64,000 nucleotides of DNA from Artemia franciscana (taxonomy: Eukaryota; Arthropoda; Branchiopoda; Anostraca; Artemiidae). This document shows, one piece after another, positions 22,592 to 35,067 of the stretch (positions within the stretch are counted from its first letter, which is position 1; each line of letters starts with the position of its first letter). Below the pieces are notes generated by a model. It saw nothing but the letters and a program-made list of their open reading frames with translations. It was not told the DNA's origin and did no database searches. The stretch lies in the NCBI RefSeq assembly GCF_032884065.1, contig NC_088883.1:22439637-22503636 (forward strand). The letters run 5' to 3'. A program made the translations under genes and the position numbers.

Positions 22592-22909
22592 TTATTTTTC
22601 AGCTTCACTATGAAATACATATCGCCGAACCTTTGTTTTTTTAACTAAAATCTGGTAGGCATTGATGACCTTATCCAAGTCAAAATCCCAAACCCAATCA
22701 TCATCGCTATCATTTTCAGTTTTGATATGTTTTGACTCTCGCTGTCCAGGTGGATCTTCATCTAACTGCGCGGTTTTGCGTTCTTTAGCCTCAAGCCTGT
22801 TTCCTTGCTGTTCTTGCTGTTCTACGTGAACATATGTCTTAAATATCTTGAATGACGTCACCGTCAAAGCAAAAATGAAGACAACTAATTTCATGACGTC
22901 AGTCCACAC
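22592..22909 (-). pseudogene. Helitron Rep/helicase N-terminal remnant, second copy
   Basis: A frame of 105 codons matching the frame at 19837-20292 at both ends. It has the same hydrophobic start, then only one shortened basic segment, then AAKERK-like EAKERKTAQLDED, SDDDWVWDFDLDK and a C-terminal extension KKTKVRRYVFHSEAEK. The repeated ESKKRKRAEES units are deleted here. The extension shows that copy 1 is truncated shortly before this point. Confidence 0.7.
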
Positions 22910-22975
22910 AGAAACATGACGTCACTTGATCAACAGACACACACACAGACAACTTATTTATATATATATAGATAG

Positions 22976-24280
22976 ATAGCTGTTGGGGTGGCGCTTCGCG
23001 CCACCCCAACACCTAGTTGGTGGGGCGCTTCGCGCCCCCCCAAGCCCCCCGGCGCGCGTAAGTCGTTACGCGCCATATTAGTTACGCGCCATTGTAGCAG
23101 TGTCCCTGTGTCCCACCTGTGAATAGAGATAGATATAAATATATATTTTTAACTACGTAAAACCTGCGAATATACAACATTCTTTGCTGTCCCATTGTCT
23201 GTGCATATAAATAGCATTTATATTCCCTGTGTCCCGGTCGTCATTTGTGTCCTGGTGTCCCAGTCTGTATTTCCTCTTTGAGTGTCCCGGTCGTCATTTA
23301 TATTCCCTGTGTCCCAGTGTCCAGGTCGTCATTTGTGTCCTGGTGTCCCGGTCTGTAATTTCTATTCAAACAATCCCTGTGTCTCAGTCGTCAATTATAT
23401 ATCCCACCTGTGCCCCCGGCGTCCCCGTTGTAGTTGTGTCCCTGCGTCCCGGTCGTCATTACCTTTTTTTTTAGTTTTTTTTAGTTATACCTCATGATTC
23501 TAATGATTGCCCTTGAGCTTTGTTGATGGTGATTGCTAATCAAACATTCCCTGTGTCCTGGTCGTCATTTATGTTCTCTGTGTCCCGGTCGTCATTTGTA
23601 TCCCGGTGTCCCGGTCTGTATATACATTCGTTTTTGAAATGGTATATGATGAAATAAATTTTTGTATTTTTCCCCTTTTTTTCTTTTTAGTTTTTTTTTT
23701 TTACTTTTTTTTAGTTTTTTCAGTTTTTTTTTCTCTTTTCTTTTTAGTTTTTTTTATTTTTTTTTAGTTTTGTTTTTCTCCTTTATTTTTCATTTTTTCC
23801 TTTTTTTCATTTTTTTCCTTTTTTCTTTTTTTCTTTTTTTTCTTTTTTTTCTTTTTTTTCTTTTTTTAGTTTTTTTAGTTTTTTAGATTTTTTAGCTTTT
23901 TTAGTTTTTTTATTAGTTTTTAGTTTTTTTTTCTTTTTAGTTTTTTTGTAGTTTTTACCTTTTTCTTAGTTTTTTTAGTTTTTTTTTACTTATGTCCTGG
24001 TCGTCATTTATACTCCCTGTGTCCCGGTCGTCATTTGTGTCCTGGTGCTTTGTTGATGGTGATTGCTAATTGAACATTCCTTGTGTCCCGGTCGCTTTCT
24101 CTTTGAGTGTCCCGGTCGTCATTTATATTCCCTATGTGCCGGTGTCCCGGTCGTCATTTGTGTCCCGATGTCCCGGTCTGTAATTTCGAAAGTCGAAAAC
24201 ATGACGTCAGTCAACACACAAACATGACGTCACTTGACAGACACACACACACACAGACAACTTATTTTTATATGTATAGA
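22976..24280 (-). mobile_element. Helitron copy 3, non-coding
   Basis: The 5' end on the minus strand is TC TATACATATAAAAATAAG near 24280, and the 3' double hairpin lies at about 22981-23060. The terminal CTAG has become CTAT, so the copy is probably unable to terminate normally. The interior is minisatellite (GTCCCGGTCGTCAT type) at about 23220-23640 and 24000-24180, with a T-rich CTTTTTTTAGTTTTTT array at about 23660-23995. A CCTTGAGCTTTGTTGATGG piece (23511-23529) is a short helicase scrap. No usable gene. Confidence 0.8.
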
Positions 24281-24304
24281 TGTATATGTATATGTGTGTG
24301 TATG

Positions 24305-24346
<42 letters not shown>

Positions 24347-24356
24347 TATATGTATG

Positions 24357-24387
<31 letters not shown>

Positions 24388-24415
24388 GTGTATATGTGTA
24401 TATATGTATATATAG
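24281..24415. repeat. (TA/TG)n microsatellite
   Basis: About 135 bp of alternating TA with TG interruptions, outside the 5' end of Helitron copy 3. Confidence 0.9.
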
Positions 24416-24797
24416 CGAATTTGTGGTAGGCTCGCCACTTACCTGAGTAGGGAATTTAAAGTGCTAAAACCCTATAGGCAAGTGTGTATTCTCCTGATGA
24501 CCCCTCGTTTTGGGTTGTTGCCTCTGATTTATATGTCTTTTTATTTTTTTATTTTTCATATTTGGTAAATGACGACTTATACTTACGACACGACTACCTG
24601 TCCATGGATTATTCTTTATGGTTGATTGTATATGGTTATGCTGTTTGACCTATGTGATTGTATGGATGAGTAGGGTAAAGGCCTCATTCAAGTAGTGATC
24701 TATATCAATTACTAATGTAGGTAAACAGTCTTCCTTTTCTCCTTCTGTCTTTTTTTTATGTGTTTGTGCTGTTGCATTGGTGATAACTTTTTTCGTT
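24416..24797. other. Unassigned unique segment between opposed Helitron 5' ends
   Basis: About 380 bp of ordinary composition bounded on both sides by TA microsatellites and by two Helitron 5' ends that face each other. I see no gene, hairpin or inverted repeat. It may be original host sequence or part of another element. Confidence 0.4.
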
Positions 24798-24810
24798 ATA
24801 TATATATATA

Positions 24811-24857
<47 letters not shown>

Positions 24858-24874
24858 ATATATATATGTATATA
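24798..24874. repeat. (TA/TG)n microsatellite
   Basis: TA repeat with TG interruptions immediately before the TC of Helitron copy 4. Confidence 0.9.
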
Positions 24875-25697
24875 TCTATATATATAAAAATAAGTTGTCT
24901 GTCTGTCTGTGGATGGATCAGGTGACGTCACCTGAAAAAACTGGATCAGGTGACGTCAAAACTGAAAAAACTAAAAAAAGGCAAAAACTACAAAAAAAAA
25001 CTAAAAACTAATAAAAAAAATTAAAAAGCTAAAAAACTAAAAAAACTAAAAAAAGGCAAAAACTACAAAAAAAACTAAAAACTAATAAAAAAGCTAAAAA
25101 ACTAAAAAAACTAAAAAAGGCAAAAACTACAAAAAAACTAAAAACTAATAAAAAAAATAAAAAAGCTAAAAAACTAAAAAAACTAAAAAAACTAAAAACT
25201 AAAAAAAACTAAAAAAAAAGGAAAAAACTGAAAAATAAGCTAAAATAAAGGTAAAAACCAATAAAAAACTAAAAAAAAACTGAAAAAACTAAAAAAAGGC
25301 AAAAACTACAAAAAAAACTAAAAACTAATAAAAAAAGTAAAAAAGCTAAAAAACTAAAAAAACTAAAAAAACTAAAAAAAGGTAAAAAACTAAAAAAAAT
25401 AAAAAATAAAAAAAAACTAAAAAAAAGGAAAAAACTGAAAAATAAGCTAAAATAAAGGTAAAAACCAATAAAAAACTAAAAAGAAAAAAAGGAAAAAACT
25501 AAAAAAAATTTTCATCTAAAAAACTAAAAAAAACTAAAAAAGGTAAAAACTAAAAGAACTAAAAAAGAAAAAAATAAATGACGAAACTCAAAGAGAAAGC
25601 GACCAGGACAAAAGGAATGTTCGATTAGCAATCAACAAAGCACCGGGACACAGGGAGTATAAATGACGACCAGGACATAAGTAAAAAAAAAAAACTA
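24875..25697 (+). mobile_element. Helitron copy 4, 5' part only
   Basis: Starts after A with TCTATATATATAAAAATAAG, then GTTGTCTGTCTGTC and TGACGTCA motifs. It continues into a long A-rich array of AAAAAACTAAAAA and GGCAAAAACTACAAAA phrases and ends with CAAAGCACCGGGACACAGGG, a decayed scrap of the helicase and minisatellite region. At 25698 a second, almost identical 5' end begins, so this is a tandem 5' duplication or a copy truncated by the next insertion. Confidence 0.75.
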
Positions 25698-27519
<1,822 letters not shown>

Positions 27520-27524
27520 AAACT

Positions 27525-27865
27525 ATCTATCTAGATATTCATCTGAGTGGGGTCTGCAATTCAATGCATCAAATGCATAGTCCTGCATCTTGGACACAAC
27601 AACCCTTGACAACCTTACCATATTGGAGATGACTTACTTGAGTCTATAAGTGAAAAGAAGGCTGTAAGTGAGAAATCTGCAGGTTACTGTCAATGATGAA
27701 TTCAAGTTCCACAGCCACACACAAGCTCAAGTTGCTAAAACAAACATAGACTCATAAAACGAATGTTTACCACCAGGAAGCCATGTGTGGTCAAGATGCT
27801 GTACAAAGCTATTGTATATCCACACCTGGAATTTGTAATGACTCAGGCATCTTTCAGTATAAAAT
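27525..27865 (+). mobile_element. LINE remnant (CR1/L2-like), 5' portion of a split copy
   Basis: Broken frames contain WGLQFNASN (compare WGLQFNASKCKVLCLG in the copy at 32.1 kb), LQVTVNDEFKFHSHTQAQVA and KMLYKAIVYPHLEF. These are the conserved order of motifs after the catalytic centre of CR1/L2 reverse transcriptases. The copy is interrupted at about 27866 by another element and resumes at about 29476 with TIQTAKLIPAI. Stops and indels are frequent. Confidence 0.75.
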
Positions 27866-29475
27866 TAACCAAAAAAAAACTATTTTTTTTAAATGAAAGT
27901 ACGGAGCAACATTAAAACTTAAAAAGAACAGAAATTACTCCATATATGAAAGGAGCTTTTCCTCCTCAACGCCCGCTCTTTACGCTAAAGTTTGACTCTT
28001 TCTTTTAACTCTACATTTTAAAACAGTAAAAAGCATTAGTGTAAAGAGCAGGGCGTTGAGGAGGAAAAGCTCCTTTCATATATGGAGTAATTTCTGTTTG
28101 TTTTAAGTTTTAATGTTGCTCCTTACTTTCATTTAAAAAAACTTTTTTTTTGTTTAATTTCTGGACGTTTTTGAATTGATGCATGTTTTGATCTTGGCTC
28201 TCCACACATAAATAATTAAAACGAAATTTGCATATTAATTTTTTGGGCTAAATGGCTTTTTCAGTTTTAATTGGAAGATTTTGAGAAAAAGGAGCAAGGG
28301 AGGAGGCCTAGTTCCCATCTAATTTTTTGATTACTTAAAAATGCAACTATAACTTATAACTTATTATGAATGTTTTCATAAGTAAAAAATACTCATAACT
28401 TATGAATTAAATTACGTAGCAAACTTCTATATTCATATATTTTTATTGCGTATATGAGGGGGCTCACCCCTTGTTGATACCTTGCTCTTTACATTAAAGA
28501 ATAAATTTTGTCCCAATTCCTTAAGAATGACCCCTGAATCACAAAAGCCATAGAATATATAGTTAAAATTACTAAAAATACTTTAGTGCAAAGAGTGAGG
28601 TATTACAAGGAGGTAAACCCCTCATATGCGTAATAATTTCTGTTTGTTTTAAGTTTTAATGCTGCTGATCACTTTCAGTAGAAAAAACTTTTTATATTTA
28701 TTTTTTCATTGTTTTTTAAATAATACTAGAAAATCCTGCACCCCCTCCATTGAAAGCCTCTTACCCCATGAGAATTTCCTCTATTGAAAGATCCTTCCAC
28801 ATAACCCTCCCCCCTCAACTCCCCCAAAAACCAAAAAATCCCCCTTAAAACGTCTGTACACTTCCCAGTAACCATTACTACATGTAAACACAGGTCAAAG
28901 TTTGTAACTTATAGCCCCTCCCACAGGGACTGCAGGGGAGTAAGTCATCCCCAAAGACATAGTTATTAGGGTTTTCGACTATGGCGAATAAAATGGCTAT
29001 CTCAGAATTTTGATCTGGTGACTTTGGGGAAAAATGAGCGTGGGAAGGGGCCCTCCAATTTTTATGGTCACTTAAAAAGGGCACTAGAACTTTTAATTTC
29101 TGTTAGAATGAGCCCTTTTGCAACATTCTAGGAACACTGAGTCAATACAATCACCCCTGGAAAAAAAAAACAAAAAAAAACAAATAAACACAAATCTGTG
29201 ATTTGTCTTCTGGCAAAAAATGCAAAATTCCACATTTTTGTAGATAGGGGCTTAAAACTTCTACAGTAAGGTTCTCTGATACGCTGAATCTGATGGTGTG
29301 GTTTTCGCTAAGATTGCATGACTTTTAAGGGGGTATTTCCCCCAATTTTCTAAAATGAGGCAAATTTTCTCAGGCTTGTAACTTTTGATGGGTAAGACTA
29401 ATCTTGATGAAAATTATATATTTAAAATTAGCATTGAAATGCAAATCTTTTGATGTAACTATTGGTATCAAAATA
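27866..29475 (-). mobile_element. 1.6-kb foldback-type insertion splitting a LINE
   Basis: Reading on the minus strand, the body runs from about 29475 to 28700. It matches the body at 50.4-51.2 kb (shared CCCCCTAAAAGTCA, GGGCTCATTCTAA and CCCACGCTCATTTTT phrases). Next comes an imperfect inverted repeat (28700-28440). The last part is a long hairpin at 27880-28147, whose arms read GGAGCAACATTAAAACTTAA and its complement and enclose about 55 bp of loop. The arms contain CTCTTTACGCTAAAG and GTGTAAAGAGCAGGG. No open frame of interest. The LINE sequence on both sides is collinear, so this is a true insertion. Family ends are best seen at 50.37 kb. Confidence 0.75.
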
Positions 29476-29930
29476 CAATACAAACAGCCAAGCTCATACC
29501 AGCCATTTGAGGAGCACCTTATGTCCCTCTAACTCCTTGCCCTAGTCTACCAAAGGAAGAGGATACACAATCACTACTTGCAAATTGCTTGGAAAACAAC
29601 CTCTTGGGTGAAGAATTCTCCTAATCTCTCACAAGTACAACAAGAGGTCACACAAAGAAGCCACTAGTCTCCCATTGCCATCAACATGAGCATCAGCACT
29701 TCTCTGCACATGGTATCTCTCACCAGAACAGCCTCTCCAAAGCCACCCTCCAGCCCCAAACCATGGATGCATTCAAGAAAAGAGTTAATCATGCCTGGGC
29801 AAACACAGAGTACAGGCTAACCTGGGATACCAAACCATAGTCAAGTTAAACCACCAGCAAGATTAGCTTAATTTATCTTGCTGGACAAACAATTGAAGGT
29901 AATTTAAGGTTAGGGTAAATCAGAAATAAT
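29476..29930 (+). mobile_element. LINE remnant, 3' portion of the split copy
   Basis: Continues the remnant at 27525-27865. TIQTAKLIPAI matches the QRRATKLI region of the family. It is followed by LALVYQRKR, a decayed TRGHSKKL-like segment and a well kept C-terminus ending TMDAFKKRVNHAWANTEYRL then TWDTKP and stop (29840 region). The 3' tail contains TTATCTTGCTGGACAAACAA and GGTAATTTAAGG, the family tail motif. Confidence 0.75.
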
Positions 29931-30480
29931 ACCAGAATTGTAGATATAGCTACATTCACAGTCTTACTTTTACAATCTTAAAAGCAGTCAAATAATCAAG
30001 AAGACATTTTGTTGTAGTAGTTGCAATGGATATTTGTATTGAGGTCATCAACAATGATATTATTGAGGGATTTATCACAAATCAACATCACTTGTGAGCC
30101 AGGGGCTGAGCAGGCTTTAGCAGAACTATTCAGTTACTGCCCTCTCTTTGAGTTATGTGGAAGATAAGAGTTAACAATGACACTATCTCCACACCATGTA
30201 TAACTCAATCATCATAGTGAATGTAATTTGCTGTAGGCCAATTAGTATTTTATGTACAAAACATGTAGGACTGCCAAAAATGATTGAGTGTTAGTACAAA
30301 AGAAAAAATTATGCAAACTTTGCTGTAAGAGATTCATACTGATAGTGGTAAGAAGGTGTTCTTGTAGGCAAACAATGTCATAATTACTAATTAGCTCATC
30401 AATTAGGAGGCCTTACTTTTTGTCCTGTTTATATTCAGCAAAACTATACAGAATGATATATTCATCATTTCTTGCTAGAC
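29931..30480 (-). mobile_element. LINE endonuclease-domain remnant
   Basis: On the minus strand a broken frame reads GLLIDELISNYDIVCLQEHL. This matches the N-terminal apurinic-type endonuclease of LINE ORF2, whose LQEH motif carries a catalytic Glu. Further on are weaker phrases GDSVIVNSYLPHNS and LICDKSLNNIIVDDLN in the positions of the later endonuclease motifs. The RT is not attached here. On this strand it would be expected at lower coordinates, where a plus-strand LINE end lies instead. Decayed. Confidence 0.6.
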
Positions 30481-31099
30481 CAGACACTCTGCAAAACATG
30501 GTACTTACAGCCAAAAGAGATATACCATTTGCTGCAATCTGCAAGCTGACTTCATAGGACTGAGAGACCTGGTGGATTTCAATCAAATAAGGAACTCAAA
30601 TACATTCAGAGCCCAATTTGAGCCCCTCCTTGAGTATGCAAGCTTTTGCACTCAGATTATCATTTTCAATCTAAATGGGTGTAGAACTTCCAATTCTAGT
30701 TGCGTTGCACATAATGGGATCCATGACAAACTCCAAAGTATCAAAATCAAGAGAAATTCCTTTTGTGACCCCACAAAAAAATTTGTGACAGTTTTGGCTG
30801 AGATTTTGATAAAGGTTATTAAAATGAATGAACAGAGTTTAGTCACATTATGATTTTTTTATACTCACTATCCACTTGTCATGCAGTGGCTGCAAGCTAG
30901 ATGTATACTGATGCCCAATAATTTTGTCAAATGCTTCCTTTCAGTTTAAAGGGTTATTCAGCAAATAAGAGACAATGGAAATAATGACAGTAGCAGACTT
31001 GTTTAGACCATTTGGTTTAGGTAGTTGCAAGAAATTTAAACCATGTGATTCAAGTCTATTTGAAACTGTATATTGAACTTACTCAACTCAATTCATTTA
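30481..31099. other. Spacer or unrecognised LINE sequence
   Basis: No reliable motif. Overlapping frames of 64 and 93 codons on opposite strands (30572-30853) have no recognisable features. It may be upstream sequence of the minus-strand LINE endonuclease remnant. Confidence 0.3.
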
Positions 31100-31677
31100 T
31101 CTTAAAATTACCTTAATTTGCATTGAGCAGCAAGATATGGTGGTGTTGAACCTCCTGTAAAGACTCTTGCTGGGGGTGTGAACTTCATCAAGGTTTTGTA
31201 GCATCCCTATTCATGGAATTGGAATTTCTTGAAATTGGAATTTGTCCAATTCTGACCAACACTCTTCTTGCATAATTCAGCAATCTTGGATTGAACAGTG
31301 GAATCTGATAGACTATTCCATAGTGACATAGAGCAAACGGCACAGAAGTTCTGCTTAACACATTGCTAGCCTGTGGGTACCTGAAGTTTTTGGCCATGTC
31401 CCCTGGTGGAACTGTAGAGGGATGATGGAAAAACTGAGCTTAAATTTGAGTGTTCAAGCAACTTGCAAGTCATTATGACACCCCCTTATCTTTTTTCTCT
31501 ATACCAGCTTAGGGTGTCTTAGGATTTTAAGATAATCTTTAGAAGTTTTTCCTTGCAGGTTTGGTAAAAGCTTGGTGGCTCAGTACTGAGCATTCTCAAG
31601 TACTTTAGCATCCATTTTATACTAAGGATGTGCCAAAATCATACCAAACTGTAAATGAGGGCAGACTAATGCCTTTC
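31100..31677 (-). mobile_element. LINE remnant (CR1/L2-like), 3' part of a copy split by another LINE
   Basis: On the minus strand the order is KALVCPHLQFGMILAHP, LENAQ, ATKLLPNLQGKTSKDYLKIL, STRGHGQKLQ, SLWNSLSDSTVQ and a terminal segment with stop. The 3' tail reads TCTTGCTGCTCAATGCAAAT and TAAGGTAATTTTAAG, as in the copies at 5.1 and 29.9 kb. Frames are interrupted several times. The 5' part continues at 31895-32262 beyond a nested insertion. Confidence 0.75.
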
Positions 31678-31893
31678 AGAGGTCCCTACTTCAACTGACA
31701 TGTTCAAGTCCCACCTTGATAGGGAATGGCTCTGCCAGGAATTCCTTTACAATTGGGAAGCTGCAGAGTCCTCCACAAGAGTCTAATCTAACAGCCACAA
31801 TCTACACCAAATGAATTCTATTTCTCATAGAGCATCACAAGGATGGATAATCCTTATATTGCTCCAAGCTGTGATTTAAGGTAATGAGTCACA
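31678..31893 (+). mobile_element. Nested, 5'-truncated LINE 3' end in opposite orientation
   Basis: About 215 bp on the plus strand encode VPTSTDMFKSHLDREW and end NWEAAESSTRV before a stop (near 31788). A tail with TATTGCTCCAAGCTGTGATT and TAAGGTAATG follows. This is the C-terminus and 3' end of the same LINE family, inserted into a minus-strand copy whose sequence is collinear on the two sides. Extreme 5' truncation is normal for target-primed LINE insertion. Confidence 0.75.
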
Positions 31894-31894
31894 C

Positions 31895-32262
31895 CAAAAA
31901 TCCCAATCATCTCTTATTTCTATGGCTATCCTGTATGACTATGGAATTTAAGCTCCTTGTCAATAGTAACATTTAAATCTTTTTCTTTGGTTACCACTTC
32001 AAGTTGGTCCCAAAGGTATATGATTGGTTGGGGTTTTTCTGGCCAAGACAAAGAACTTTACATTTAGATGCATTGAACTGCAGGCCCCAGTCTTCAGTCC
32101 ATCTTGAAAGCATGTTAATATCTTCCTGAACAGCTGAAGGTTCTTCATTACTTCTAGCTAGCTCTAGTAGCTTACACTCATCAGCATATAGCATCAGAAG
32201 ATTATTTAGGCTTTTTTCAACAGTCATTGAGGTACATACTAAACAATGTAGGGTAACAATGT
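31895..32262 (-). mobile_element. LINE reverse transcriptase remnant, 5' part of split copy
   Basis: The minus-strand frame carries the catalytic box in altered form, LLMLYADECKLL, where active enzymes have YADD or FADD. It is followed by VQEDINMLSRWTEDWGLQFN and KCKVLCLGQKNPN. Across a frame break comes KEKDLNVTIDKELKFHSHT. This is RT motif C and the following connection of CR1/L2 LINEs. The second catalytic Asp is Glu, so even this segment would be impaired. Confidence 0.8.
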
Positions 32263-33580
<1,318 letters not shown>

Positions 33581-33631
33581 AGTGGCAAGTGGGCTAATCT
33601 AATTTTATAAATAAAAATAGCCTAATTAGAT

Positions 33632-34287
33632 TATATAAAAGGTAAAATTTAAGTTAATTGACTTCTTGCTATCTTGGAGAGGGTTTAGGTTAGGAAAATG
33701 AAACTTTCGGGGATGGGTCTACAGGGTGAAGTACCCTATGTCCTGGGAAGGTATTTAAAGTAACCACCTCTACTCCTTCTCCCTCTACAGGACCCTGAAA
33801 TTTGCCTACATGACAAGTCTATACCTATTGAAATTTAGACAAAACAACATTTTACCTTAATTTTCAGTTACAAATTGCTTTTTCTCTGCCTTTAGTTCTG
33901 AAAATGCAATTCCTGTTATTTGAGTAGAATTTTGAGCCATATCAATGGTTTTTCTTTCTAAATCTAGGAAATGTATTTGTATATCTTTAAAACCTTATAA
34001 AATGGAATTGAGCAAAGTTATGAAGCTGAAAACAATTTTGTTGTACTTCAATTAAGCAGAAGATCTATTTTACAAGGTTTCAGTTTTACAACACACATAT
34101 TTTTAAAGGTAGTCATAGGTCAGGGCCCTATAGAGGGATAAGGAGTGGAGGTAGGCAAGTTGCTTCAAAATACCTTCCCAGGACATACTTTAGTCTGTAG
34201 ATTCATCCCTGAAAGTTTAATTTTCCTAACCTAAACCCTTTCTGAGATAGCAAGAAGTCAATTAGCTTGAATTTTACCTATATAAAA
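33632..34287. mobile_element. Mutator-like MITE, copy 1, with 9-bp target duplication
   Basis: The element proper is 33641-34278 (638 bp). It starts GGTAAAATTTAAGTTAATTG and ends with the diverged complement finishing GAATTTTACC. The inverted repeats run for about 150 bp and share TTGACTTCTTGCTATCT and GGGTTTAGGTTAGGAAAAT. The 9-bp word TATATAAAA stands immediately before and after it. Nine-bp duplications with long inverted repeats point to the Mutator (MULE) superfamily. No transposase is encoded, so mobility would depend on an enzyme elsewhere. A second copy of the same length lies at 44.40 kb. Confidence 0.85.
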
Positions 34288-35067
34288 AATGAAATCATTA
34301 TTCCAGGAGCAAAAGAATTCAATGGAATTCCTAATAAAGATGAATCTGACAGTCTAGCCCAGGCCTGAACAGTGACCTGAGATTGATTGTCTTATTTTCA
34401 AAGACAGGAAAAACTTCCCATCTAGAATTTTATCCAATTAAATTTTGTATTTTGCCAAATCAATCTGAACATTAGTAGCTACAGGCTGGTCTCCTTTTAG
34501 GCATACAGAAGGAAAAAGGTTTACTCTGTTTTTACCTTTGACTGAAGATTCTGTTGATACGTCAAGTTCTGAATGCTCAGTTTTTGGTAAACTCAGATCC
34601 ATAGCGAAGTTTCTATTAAGATAACCATTTCAATATCATTTTGTTTGAATGTTCTAAATTAAAGTCTGGGATTTATTTCATGCTTTCTTCAACGAATGAA
34701 TGAAAGCGATATATGAGTTTGGGTTTCCATAGTCATTCTGAAATTAGATGTCAGAGACGGCGGAACATCAAGACCCAATTAATTCACTGTAGACAGCTTA
34801 TGTTTTCAGCTCAACACAAAAACTGCTTGACATGGTGGCCCTCTTCCTATTTACGTTTTTATAGCTTTTTTTATTCTTGGAATACATTTTCAGTGCAGAT
34901 GATATGGTAGTTTCAGTATAGGAGTCTAATAAGTTATGAGCGCACTATTGTTACCCTAGCAAAAAAGGGAAGTGCCTCTAACATCTTACTCCCTATTAGT
35001 TTGTACGAAAGTGGTCGTTGTAACCCGCATAAGGATTTCCTTTCAAAAGAGTTGAAATTTTTAGTGA
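34288..35067. other. Spacer upstream of LINE
   Basis: No gene is recognised. The last 100 bp may contain decayed LINE coding sequence, because the recognisable frame downstream starts without its expected 5' part. Confidence 0.35.

Larger units (their letters stand above)
20887..22972 (-). mobile_element. Helitron copy 2b, deleted and frameshifted
   Basis: The 5' end on the minus strand is TCTATATATATATAAATAAG at 22972-22953. Going inward it contains a TGACGTCA-rich leader, the Rep N-terminal remnant (22592-22909), the GTCCCGGTCGTCAT minisatellite (about 22370-22520) and a long helicase remnant down to 20898. The normal 3' hairpins are missing. The copy stops where 2a begins, so its own 3' end was lost or replaced. 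This is the most gene-rich copy of the cluster but it is not autonomous. Confidence 0.8.

Noticed and set aside
23662-23886. Poly-Phe 'membrane protein' frame
   Set aside because: T-rich low-complexity array of a Helitron, not a gene.
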